The notes under the pieces are model-generated. The model saw nothing but the letters and a program-made list of their open reading frames with translations. It was not told where the DNA came from and did not search any database. From Calditrichota bacterium (GTDB taxonomy: Bacteria; Calditrichota; Calditrichia; Calditrichales; Calditrichaceae): a stretch of 16,993 nucleotides of DNA. Positions 1 through 6,066 of the stretch are shown in pieces. Position 1 is the first letter of the stretch. The number at the start of each line of letters is the position of its first letter. The stretch covers positions 1 through 16,993 of the forward strand of contig JAJRSN010000134.1 of the NCBI GenBank assembly GCA_024278715.1, given 5' to 3'. Made by a program: the position numbers and the translations under genes.

Positions 1-99
1 TCCACGGAAAGAACGCTTAGCGATCAGGAAGTCGATAAATACTTCCAACAGATAATCAATAAAACGACAAAACATTTTTCAGCCAGCTTACGGAAGTAA
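1..99 (+). CDS. pheT: Phenylalanine--tRNA ligase beta subunit, C-terminal end (partial)
   Basis: Frame 1 is open from the window edge to TAA at 97-99 and encodes 32 residues, beginning STERTLSDQEVDKYF and ending SASLRK. This matches the last helix and strand of the anticodon-binding (FDX-ACB) domain of PheT, where a TLTDEEV-like segment is followed by a helix and a terminal GA-x-LR. PheT pairs with PheS to charge tRNA-Phe in the cytoplasm. The next gene starts 4 bp after the stop, so the two are almost certainly co-transcribed. The identification rests on a short tail but is supported by the neighbouring zapA, which commonly follows pheT. Confidence 0.75.
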   Translation, partial: STERTLSDQEVDKYFQQIINKTTKHFSASLRK

Positions 100-103
100 G
101 TTT

Positions 104-370
104 ATGAATCATGGAAATTTCGACAGGCTTAAAGAATCAATTAGGGTGTTAATCGATAAATATCGATCGTTGAAATTTCGCAACATTCAACTGGAACAAG
201 AAAATAAAGAACTAAAGGATCGATTGAAGCTTGTCGAAAATTTACCCATGGACGAAGACATTCGGGATGCGGAGAAATTAAAACGGGATATTGAAAAGTT
301 GAAAGCCGAAAGAGACGAGGTCAAACAAAGACTTCAACGACTGATCGCTGAGTTGGAGAGTTTAAGTTAA
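104..370 (+). CDS. Small coiled-coil protein, ZapB-like
   Basis: This 88-residue protein is predicted to be almost entirely helical. After a short N-terminus it carries heptad-like runs of Leu, Ile and Val among Glu, Lys and Arg (IQLEQENKELKDRLKL around residues 28-43, and a second run at about 57-87). It has no Cys, no signal peptide and no membrane segment. Length and character match ZapB-type division accessory coiled coils, and it lies directly before zapA, so a role at the Z-ring is a reasonable inference. Coiled coils resemble each other by composition, so homology to ZapB is not proven. It starts 4 bp after pheT, which suggests translational coupling, and no strong Shine-Dalgarno is visible. 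Confidence 0.7.
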   Translation: MNHGNFDRLKESIRVLIDKYRSLKFRNIQLEQENKELKDRLKLVENLPMDEDIRDAEKLKRDIEKLKAERDEVKQRLQRLIAELESLS

Positions 371-416
371 ATGAAATATTGGTGTTGATTCTTAACTAAA
401 AAAGGAAAAGAATTTA

Positions 417-704
417 ATGGCTGACAGCCAGATTCGCGTGAATATTTTTGGATCTGAATACACGTTGATCTCAGATAATAATGAAAACTATGTAAAAGAA
501 ATCGCTCAATATATTGATCAAAAAATGCGTGAAATTGATAGAAATCAATCGATTAAATCAACAGCTAAAGTTGCTATTTTAGCTGCATTAAATATTGCCG
601 ATGAACTTTTTCAGGAGCGATTGTATCGGCAAAAATTGTTAGATCAATTGGAAGAAGAAGCAAAACGATTAAACCGTGAACTGGCTGAAGTTATAGACGA
701 ATAA
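417..704 (+). CDS. zapA: Cell division protein ZapA
   Basis: The 95-residue product has the ZapA layout. An N-terminal beta region (IRVNIFGSEYTLISD, about 6-20) is followed by YVKEIAQYIDQKMREI, a helix with the conserved AALNIADELF segment (about 56-65), and a C-terminal coiled coil rich in Glu, Lys and Arg. ZapA bundles FtsZ filaments at the division site as a cytoplasmic dimer or tetramer. The ATG is preceded by AAAGGAAAAG at 401-410. It lies 46 bp after the coiled-coil gene and just upstream of the structured RNA and rny1, an order I associate from memory with Bacteroidota-like genomes. The length is normal for the family. Confidence 0.9.
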   Translation: MADSQIRVNIFGSEYTLISDNNENYVKEIAQYIDQKMREIDRNQSIKSTAKVAILAALNIADELFQERLYRQKLLDQLEEEAKRLNRELAEVIDE

Positions 705-719
705 TTGTTCTTTTCCTTG

Positions 720-914
720 CTATTTAGCCCTGTTCCTTTACACGGGACTAAATAGGACCAACACCATCAAAACAGGGAACTGTTCTCTGGACGTTGATTG
801 CAAGCCTCGGTCCCGATTATTCGGGGCGCGGAGGAAGCATGACCCGCCCAGGAGGTGCCCACTGTATTGAGAAGAGGTTCTATCAATAGTCCGGTAAAGG
901 GACGGGGCTTTTTT
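720..914 (+). ncRNA. ssrS: Probable 6S RNA (SsrS)
   Basis: The 253-bp gap between zapA and rny1 can form a long rod-like RNA. An 11-bp closing stem pairs 726-736 (AGCCCTGTTCC) with 899-909 (GGGACGGGGCT, two G-U pairs) and is followed by six T at 909-914, like a terminator. Inside, 787-792 pairs with 889-894 and 794-798 with 882-886. Apical hairpins include 811-816/821-826 and a GNRA-capped hairpin AACAG-GGAA-CTGTT near 769-783. Length (about 185-195 nt), overall shape and the position beside zapA fit 6S RNA, which binds the RNA polymerase holoenzyme by mimicking an open promoter. I could not confirm the diagnostic central bubble. The loop 737-786 faces only four bases on the other strand, so another structured RNA is possible. 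Confidence 0.6.
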
Positions 915-957
915 AGTTTGTAGAATCCTCTGCGGAGGAACTGAAAGAGGAGGCTAA

Positions 958-2511
958 ATGGTAACATTTGGAATTGTTGCACTACTGTTAATAATCGCGT
1001 TCAGTTTTGGTTGGATGTTAAATTCCTGGCTGGGAAGAAATAGCCTGAATGCAGTTAAGAAAAAAAGTCAGGAAATATTGGAAAATGCAAAATATGAAGC
1101 TGAAAACGAAAAGAAAGAAAAATTATTAGAAGCCGAAGAAGAGATTTTTCAATTAAAACAACATTTGGAAGAGGAATTTGAATCTAAGAAAAAAACCCTG
1201 CAAAGACTGGAATCCGAGCTTGCCAATCGGGAAAATAACCTCGATCGGAAAGTCGATTTAATACACAAAAAGGAGCGCGAACTTTTTCTTCAGGAACGGG
1301 AACTTAAAAATAAAGAAAATCAGCTTAATATTAAGCAAGAAAAACTGGAACAACTGTTTGACGAACAAAACAAAAAATTGGAAACCATTGCCGGGCTGAC
1401 CCGTGAAGAAGCAAAGAAACTGCTTATGGACAACCTGATCGAAAACGCCAAAAAAGAAGCCGCGGGACTTGTTTACAAGATTATCGATGAAGCCCAAAAA
1501 GACGCCCAAACCAAAGCCAAAGATGTGATTATCTCAGCCATGCAGCAAACGGCTTCCGATCACGCGATCGAATCCACGGTCTCGATAGTAACGCTGCCTA
1601 ACGACGAAATGAAAGGGCGCATTATCGGAAGAGAAGGACGCAATATTCGCGCATTCGAAATTGTGACGGGTATTGACGTGATTGTTGACGACACTCCCGA
1701 AGCCGTGATCTTAAGCGGATACGATCCCTATCGCCGAGAACTGGCGCGAATAACCATGGAAAAACTGGTCAATGACGGACGTATTCATCCGGGAAGAATT
1801 GAAGAAACCTATGAAAAAACCGTTCAGGAAATGGACGAGTACTTAAGGGAGCTGGGAGAACAGGCTTTAATGGACGTCGGACTGCACGGGCTGCATCCGG
1901 AATTGATTTATCTGCTTGGCAAGCTGCGCTTCCGTACAAGTTACGGACAAAATGTTTTGCAGCACAGTAAAGAAGTTGCCATGATTTCCGGTATTATGGC
2001 GGCTGAATTGGGCTTGGACGAACAATTAGCCCGCAGAGCCGGTTTACTACACGATATCGGAAGAGCGCTCGATCGCCGCAACGTGGAAGGTGACCACGCT
2101 CAATTGGGCTACGACATCGCGAAGAAATTCGGCGAAAACCCGATTGTACTCAACGCCATCGCCGGACACCACGGAAGCGTAGATCCGATTTCGCCGGTCA
2201 CGGTTTTAATTCAAATTGCAAACGAAATTAGTCGTTCGCGACCGGGCGCGCGCAGAGAAGTGATTGAAAATTTTGTAAGCCGCATGCATACGTTTGAAGA
2301 TATCGCCATGTCGTTCGAAGGCGTGAAAGCCGCTTACGCCATCCAGGCGGGAAAAGAAGTGCGGATAATTGTGGATCATGAGAAAGTCGATGACATCGCA
2401 AGCTTTCAATTATCCAATGAAATTGTCAAAAAGATTCAGAACGATACCGATTACCCGGGACAGGTAAAAGTTGTCGTAATCCGTGAGTTCCGGGCGCTTG
2501 ATTTTGCTTAA
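958..2511 (+). CDS. rny: Ribonuclease Y (first copy)
   Basis: The 517-residue protein has full RNase Y architecture: an N-terminal membrane anchor (about 3-25), a long charged coiled coil (about 30-145), a KH RNA-binding domain with GRIIGREGRNIRAFE (about 220-234; GxxG loop 224-227), and an HD phosphohydrolase domain. RNase Y is a membrane-tethered endonuclease that starts mRNA decay. HD ligands seen are H336 (QHSKEV), H365-D366 (LLHDIG) and H404-H405 (GHH). The position normally held by the last Asp (AAD before the S-x-RPGAR motif) reads ANE, so N422 replaces it; codon AAC is at 2221-2223. The start is well supported by GAGGAGG at 947-953. It follows the probable 6S RNA and its terminator-like end, so readthrough or a local promoter is needed. 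Confidence 0.95.
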   Translation: MVTFGIVALLLIIAFSFGWMLNSWLGRNSLNAVKKKSQEILENAKYEAENEKKEKLLEAEEEIFQLKQHLEEEFESKKKTLQRLESELANRENNLDRKVDLIHKKERELFLQERELKNKENQLNIKQEKLEQLFDEQNKKLETIAGLTREEAKKLLMDNLIENAKKEAAGLVYKIIDEAQKDAQTKAKDVIISAMQQTASDHAIESTVSIVTLPNDEMKGRIIGREGRNIRAFEIVTGIDVIVDDTPEAVILSGYDPYRRELARITMEKLVNDGRIHPGRIEETYEKTVQEMDEYLRELGEQALMDVGLHGLHPELIYLLGKLRFRTSYGQNVLQHSKEVAMISGIMAAELGLDEQLARRAGLLHDIGRALDRRNVEGDHAQLGYDIAKKFGENPIVLNAIAGHHGSVDPISPVTVLIQIANEISRSRPGARREVIENFVSRMHTFEDIAMSFEGVKAAYAIQAGKEVRIIVDHEKVDDIASFQLSNEIVKKIQNDTDYPGQVKVVVIREFRALDFA

Positions 2512-2580
2512 ATTTTTTGAGAATGAAATTTTTAAAACGATTATTCAATTCGCTATTCTTTCATAAAAAAGGAGCCTATT

Positions 2581-3471
2581 GTGGAAGAAAATAAACTGTT
2601 AAAAGGGAAACCGGTTGCGGAATACATTTATAAACAGGTAACGGCTAAGCTGAATTTATTAAGGGACAAAGGCGTTGTACCCAAATTAACGGTAATTCTC
2701 GTCGGCGACGATCCGGCTTCAAAAGTCTATGTCAGCCGAAAAGAAAAGACCTGCAAAAAATTGGGGATGGACTCCGAGACCGTTTATCTTCCGGAAGGCA
2801 CCCCGGAAGAACGATTACTCGATATTATTGCGGATCTGAATAATAATCCCCAAAATCACGGGATTTTAGTGCAATTGCCTTTGCCTAAACATATCGATGA
2901 AAACAAGGTGCTTTTGCACGTTCACCCGGATAAGGATGTGGATTGTTTTCATCCGCGAAATGTCGGAATGTTAGTCAGCGGCAATCCTTATGTTCTGCCC
3001 TGTACGCCCGCGGGTATTATTGAAATTCTTAAATTTTACGAAATACCGATTCAGGGCAAACACGCCGTCGTCATCGGAAGAAGCAACATTGTAGGGAAAC
3101 CTATGGCGAATTTGCTGCTGCAAAAAAATGAACACGCAAACGCAACGGTAACCGTGCTTCACAGCCGTACGGTTGATCTTGCCGGGCATACGCGCCGCGC
3201 CGATATTTTAATTGCAGCCATGGGCAGAGCTAAATTTGTGAAAGCGGACATGGTTAAAAACGGGGCGGTGGTGATTGATGTGGGAATGAACCGCGTCGAT
3301 GCAGATAATGAAAAGGGTTATGCCCTGGTGGGTGACGTGGATTTCGAAAACGTTTTGCCAAAAGTAAAAGCAATTACCCCGGTTCCGGGCGGCGTTGGAC
3401 CAATGACCATTGCCATGCTCATGCATAATACAATTAACGTGGCGGCAAAGCAAAGCGGCATAACTATTTGA
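2581..3471 (+). CDS. folD: Bifunctional methylenetetrahydrofolate dehydrogenase/cyclohydrolase FolD
   Basis: The 296-residue enzyme interconverts 5,10-methylene-, methenyl- and 10-formyl-tetrahydrofolate with NADP(H), supplying one-carbon units for purines and fMet-tRNA. The Y50-x3-K54 catalytic pair is present in YVSRKEKTC. The folate-site motif is around ILVQLPLPKHID, DKDVDCFHPRNVG follows, and the nucleotide-binding segment is VVIGRSNIVGKPM (about 163-175). The terminal signature PVPGGVGPMTIAML is intact. Translation begins at GTG 2581, preceded by AAAAAAGGAGCC, which favours this start. It lies 69 bp after rny1 with no clear terminator between, so it may share that transcript. It is followed by a repeat-rich gene-free stretch. 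Confidence 0.96.
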   Translation: MEENKLLKGKPVAEYIYKQVTAKLNLLRDKGVVPKLTVILVGDDPASKVYVSRKEKTCKKLGMDSETVYLPEGTPEERLLDIIADLNNNPQNHGILVQLPLPKHIDENKVLLHVHPDKDVDCFHPRNVGMLVSGNPYVLPCTPAGIIEILKFYEIPIQGKHAVVIGRSNIVGKPMANLLLQKNEHANATVTVLHSRTVDLAGHTRRADILIAAMGRAKFVKADMVKNGAVVIDVGMNRVDADNEKGYALVGDVDFENVLPKVKAITPVPGGVGPMTIAMLMHNTINVAAKQSGITI

Positions 3472-3598
3472 TTTGTGCTTAGTTTGATAAAATAGTGTGC
3501 GCGACGCGGAAAAAAATTAAACCGCAAAGTTCTCGAAGAAGGCACAAAGAAAATTGAATTTAAAAGTTGAATGCGTCCGCTTTGAAGAAGTCTTTAAT

Positions 3599-3669
3599 TG
3601 TCATTTCGAGGAGCACAGCGAGGAGAAATCTTTTTTTTTGTCGGGGTTAGAAGATTTCTCACTTCGAAA
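3599..3669. repeat. Short inverted-repeat element, copy 1 (degenerate)
   Basis: It opens with TGTCATTTCGAGGAGC, then GAGAAATCTT, and closes with AAGATTTCTC followed by ACTTCGAAA. The outermost TGACA of the right arm has been lost. The segment TCGGGGTTAGAAGATTTCTC matches copy 2 at all but one base, including the non-palindromic centre, so the two are true copies of one element. There is no coding capacity. It looks like a MITE or an RNA-hairpin repeat. Confidence 0.75.
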
Positions 3670-3737
3670 GGTTAAATTAACCAAAAGCCTGTGAATGATA
3701 AGCAAAGATTAAGGAAGAAGGGAGATAAGAAGAGGGG

Positions 3738-3834
3738 GATAGGTCGTTTACGACCTTCGGAAGCCCCTTTAGGGGCTTGATAAACACCGCAGAAAGTTAC
3801 ACAGAATTTTTCTGCTGTTGATTACCTTTTAGAA
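3738..3834. repeat. Two-hairpin dispersed repeat, copy 1
   Basis: Two adjacent near-perfect palindromes, AGGTCGTTTACGACCT at 3741-3756 and AAGCCCCTTTAGGGGCTT at 3761-3778, are separated by TCGG and followed by GATAAACAC. A less conserved tail ends in CCTTTTAGAA. The tail includes another possible hairpin, GCAGAA at 3789-3794 with TTCTGC at 3810-3815. The same arrangement recurs at 16888. There is no T-run after the stems, so a terminator role is not indicated. Confidence 0.85.
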
Positions 3835-3887
3835 AGTTGATAACCATTGACAAAAATTATCCCTGCTTCTGACCGCAAAAAAAGGCT

Positions 3888-3923
3888 CATTTTTTGGATT
3901 ACTAAAATTAAGTTCAAAAAATG
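3888..3923. repeat. AT-rich inverted repeat (hairpin)
   Basis: CATTTTTTG at 3888-3896 is complementary to CAAAAAATG at 3915-3923. The stem continues inward for four more pairs, two of them G-T, leaving a loop of about 10 bases. No T-run follows on either strand, so it is not a standard terminator. The function is unknown. Confidence 0.5.
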
Positions 3924-3954
3924 GTCATGTCTCCGCTATTAAAAGCTCTGTAAT

Positions 3955-4028
3955 TGTCATTTAGCGCAGCGACGAGAAATCTTTTTTGGGTCGGAGTTAG
4001 AAGATTTCTCACTTAGTTCGAAATGACA
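3955..4028. repeat. Short inverted-repeat element, copy 2 (complete)
   Basis: This 74-bp element has terminal inverted repeats. TGTCATTT at 3955-3962 pairs with AAATGACA at 4021-4028, and GAGAAATCTT at 3974-3983 pairs with AAGATTTCTC at 4001-4010. The arms are joined by less conserved AGCG-rich segments. It matches copy 1 and, at its left arm, the sequence leading into the repeat at 16853-16885. This TGTCATTTCGAG...GAGAAATCT design is a recurrent intergenic repeat in several bacterial phyla. Confidence 0.8.
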
Positions 4029-4213
4029 GGATAAGATTTTTTGAGCGAACTTTAGAATTAAAATAAAAACAGCTTCTCTTATTTAAGCGATAAAAACCCA
4101 AAAGAGAAACCTCCACGGTCAAAAACAAACCCTGTTTTTAAGTCGATTATCCTCCGAACGATTTTACAAAAATATTTTTCAAACGACCATATTTACTAAA
4201 GAATTATATTCTT

Positions 4214-4244
4214 GTTGACGAAAATCGGAATGCGACCGTAAAAT
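4214..4244 (+). promoter_or_regulatory. Possible sigma-70 promoter upstream of the Cys4 membrane protein gene
   Basis: TTGACG at 4214-4219 is followed after 19 bp by TAAAAT at 4239-4244, leaving a leader of roughly 65 nt before the ATG at 4318. The -35 is good but the spacer is longer than ideal, so this is a tentative call. Confidence 0.35.
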
Positions 4245-4317
4245 CAAATTAGAGTATTATCGGGTGAAACAATTGTTTGTTTTACGGCGTTAATCTGGTA
4301 AAAAGCGGTGGAAAAAA

Positions 4318-4641
4318 ATGATCGATTTAATGACAGCCCTTTTAATCGCTTTTATTATTTTGCTTAGTATCCAGATCATTGCCTTGATCAGGATTCGCTA
4401 TATTATTAACCGTCTTCGCGGCATCTTAGACGTGGTCACGCCCATTATTCAGAAAACCCAGTATGTTCAAAGGTCAAAGCAAATTAATATGCGCGTTTGT
4501 CAATTTTGTAAAAATCGACAGACCTACATTAAAACCACCGCATCGGGCGAAGAAGATTTTTATTACCGCTGCAAACTAAATGATCGTAAAATCGATTTGA
4601 CCGACAGTTGTAAACGTTTTGAGCTTGAGCAGGATTTTTAA
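4318..4641 (+). CDS. Membrane-anchored protein with a Cys4 (zinc-ribbon-like) tail
   Basis: I do not recognise the family. The 107-residue product has one strong N-terminal membrane helix (about 6-27), then a positively charged segment (RIRYIINRLRG) that should stay in the cytoplasm. The C-terminal domain has four cysteines, C61-x2-C64, C85 and C98, spaced like a small zinc-binding fold. C61 and C64 lie in CQFCKNRQTY, and C98 lies in TDSCKRFEL. The start is supported by a GGTGGA purine stretch just upstream. The gene is 70 bp before the DUF58 gene on the same strand, so they may be co-transcribed. A structural or adaptor role in the membrane is all that can be inferred. Confidence 0.7.
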   Translation: MIDLMTALLIAFIILLSIQIIALIRIRYIINRLRGILDVVTPIIQKTQYVQRSKQINMRVCQFCKNRQTYIKTTASGEEDFYYRCKLNDRKIDLTDSCKRFELEQDF

Positions 4642-4711
4642 AAACAATTGGCTTTGAACTTCATTATTGATTATTTTCTCTCCTTAATTTTCATCAAAAA
4701 CAGAGTAGGCA

Positions 4712-5611
4712 ATGCAAAAAGAAAATTCGCAACAGTATCTTGATCCCAAATTTCTTGCAAATATCGGAAATCTTGAATTAATAGCCCGTTTTGTGGTCGA
4801 AGGCTTCATCACGGGTTTGCACAAAAGTCCGTTTCACGGATTTAGCGTGGAGTTCTCGCAGCACCGTCCCTACATGACGGGCGACAGCCTTCGATTTGTA
4901 GATTGGAAGGTTTACGGACGCACGGATCGCTACTACATTAAGCAATTCGAAGAAGAAACCAATTTGCGTTGTTACATTTTGCTCGACATTTCCAGATCCA
5001 TGGAATACAGCAGCGAAAAGGTAAGTAAGTGGATGTATTCTTCTTACCTTGCCGCCGCATTGGCGTATTTACTATTGCACCAACGGGACGCAACGGGTCT
5101 GATTCTTTTTGACGATCAAATCCGCACTCAGATGCCGCCGCGTTCGATGGGTTCTTATCTTCGCCAAATTTTATCCGTAATCGAAAAAGCACAACTGGGA
5201 AAAGATACGTCTATCGGCACAGTTCTTCATCAAATTGCCGACCAATTTCGCCGCAGAGGTCTGGTCATCTTAATATCCGATCTTTTGGACGATCCCGATG
5301 AGGTATTAAAAGGTCTGAAACATTTTCGGCATGATCAGCACGAGGTTCTTGTGTTTCATGTTTTGGACAGGCAGGAAATGGAGTTTGATTTCAAAGGCAA
5401 CGTAATGTTCGACGATCTGGAAAGTAATGTCAGAGTTAAAACCCAGCCTTTTTTTATTAAGCAGCAATACCAGACTAAATTTCATGAATTTCTGAAAAAG
5501 TATCTTATGGAGACAAGCAAGAACAACATCGATTATCAGCAGATATTTACCGATGAACCTTTGCACATTGCGTTAACAAAGTTTTTGAGCAAACGAAAGA
5601 GAATGTATTAA
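4712..5611 (+). CDS. DUF58 domain-containing protein (von Willebrand A-like)
   Basis: The 299-residue protein contains the DUF58 hallmark around HGFSVEFSQHRPYMTGD and DWKVYGRTDRYYIKQFEEE (about 42-82). A von Willebrand A-like fold follows, with the MIDAS motif D-x-S-x-S at D92-S94-S96 (LLDISRSM) and a later acidic LISDLLDDPDEV segment. DUF58 proteins usually act with a MoxR AAA+ ATPase in maturation or stress-related complexes, but no MoxR gene is present in this window. There is no signal peptide or transmembrane helix, so it is probably cytosolic. A weak GTAGG lies before the ATG. It ends 20 bp from the convergent PqqD-like gene. The membrane Cys4 protein upstream could be its membrane partner. 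Confidence 0.88.
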   Translation: MQKENSQQYLDPKFLANIGNLELIARFVVEGFITGLHKSPFHGFSVEFSQHRPYMTGDSLRFVDWKVYGRTDRYYIKQFEEETNLRCYILLDISRSMEYSSEKVSKWMYSSYLAAALAYLLLHQRDATGLILFDDQIRTQMPPRSMGSYLRQILSVIEKAQLGKDTSIGTVLHQIADQFRRRGLVILISDLLDDPDEVLKGLKHFRHDQHEVLVFHVLDRQEMEFDFKGNVMFDDLESNVRVKTQPFFIKQQYQTKFHEFLKKYLMETSKNNIDYQQIFTDEPLHIALTKFLSKRKRMY

Positions 5612-5617
5612 ATTCAT

Positions 5618-5631
5618 TCGGCTTCGGCTGA
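5618..5631. terminator. Possible short shared hairpin between convergent genes
   Basis: TCGGC-TTCG-GCTGA forms a 5-bp stem closed by a C(UUCG)G tetraloop, which is unusually stable. It fills most of the 20 bp between the DUF58 stop and the end of the PqqD-like gene. The T-run is weak on both sides, so termination is only a possibility. Confidence 0.35.
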
Positions 5632-5997
5632 TTATTCCTGTCGCGCGGAATCATCTTCCGAAACTTTTTGCATGAGCGTTATAAACTTTTCACGGGCGAG
5701 TTGCCGGAGAAAAATAAGAAGTCTCTTTTCCAGATCCTCTTCATCTTTAAACTCCTGCAAAAGAATATTGTAAATTTCACCCACGGTATGTTCGCCGTCG
5801 CAATTTTTCCAGACTATGCTTCCCAGTTTATCCAATTTGATTTTAAAAAAAGGGTCTTTGAAAAAGGGAAGCAAAAATTGTTTACCCAATCTGGAAGTGT
5901 ATCTGGGTCTCAGAATAATAACATTTTGCGTTTCCTGTTCGGTTTTCCACTCAAAATGTCTGATCGGTACTAATCGGAAAAATTGTTCCGTATCCAT
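5632..5997 (-). CDS. PqqD-family (RiPP recognition element) protein
   Basis: The 121-residue protein carries a PqqD-like winged helix over about residues 55-110 (KLDKLGSIVWKNCDGEHTVG, then a helix with EEDLEKRLLIFLRQL and a final KFITLM strand). It is preceded by about 50 residues (FEWKTEQETQNVIILRPRYT) that look folded but unfamiliar. PqqD-type domains bind leader peptides of ribosomally made, modified peptides and usually sit beside a radical SAM or other tailoring enzyme; none is in this window. It follows the OPT transporter on the same strand, 69 bp downstream and behind a likely terminator. The ribosome site is a modest ACGGAT about 8 bp before ATG. The function is unknown; leader or peptide binding is the family-based guess. 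Confidence 0.72.
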   Translation of the reverse strand: MDTEQFFRLVPIRHFEWKTEQETQNVIILRPRYTSRLGKQFLLPFFKDPFFKIKLDKLGSIVWKNCDGEHTVGEIYNILLQEFKDEEDLEKRLLIFLRQLAREKFITLMQKVSEDDSARQE

Positions 5998-6009
5998 ATT
6001 TTTTATCCG

Positions 6010-6051
6010 TTCAATAAAATAAAAACAGCCCCCTCAAAACAAGAAGGCTGT
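6010..6051 (-). terminator. Rho-independent terminator after the OPT gene
   Basis: On the minus strand ACAGCC (6051-6046) pairs with GGCTGT (6030-6025), followed at once by a T-rich tract (TTTTATTTTATT). It begins 15 bp after the OPT stop and ends about 12 bp before the PqqD-like ATG, so it would limit readthrough into that gene. Confidence 0.75.
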
Positions 6052-6066
6052 CGATTAAAATTATTT

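Larger units (their letters stand above)
3472..4317. other. 846-bp gene-free, repeat-rich intergenic region
   Basis: No frame in this stretch looks coding on either strand. It holds two copies of a short inverted-repeat element (3599-3669 and 3955-4028) and one copy of a two-hairpin element (3738-3834). It also holds a separate hairpin of 9 Watson-Crick pairs (3888-3896 with 3915-3923; four more pairs, two of them G-T, extend it inward) and a likely promoter near 4214-4244. A purine-rich stretch at about 3519-3555 resembles the AACCGCAAAG/CACAAAG-type intergenic repeats known from many genomes, but only one copy is seen here. Confidence 0.8.

Noticed and set aside
801..850. Resemblance of GGAGGAAGCATGACC to the SRP RNA core (GGAAGGAAGCAG)
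   Set aside because: The facing strand lacks the matching GGUCAGG-type half of SRP helix 8, and the overall closing stem and position suit 6S RNA better.
767..982. 71-codon minus-strand frame opposite the zapA-rny spacer
   Set aside because: It covers the structured RNA and the rny1 start; the peptide has no family features and the RNA structure explains the sequence better.
3599..4028. Repeated units considered as a CRISPR array
   Set aside because: Units are irregularly spaced, palindromic across their whole length, of two unrelated types, and have no uniform spacers or cas genes.
5668..6022. Plus-strand open frames of 101 and 68 codons opposite the PqqD-like gene
   Set aside because: They are antisense to a protein with a recognisable PqqD-like domain and lack ribosome sites or family features.
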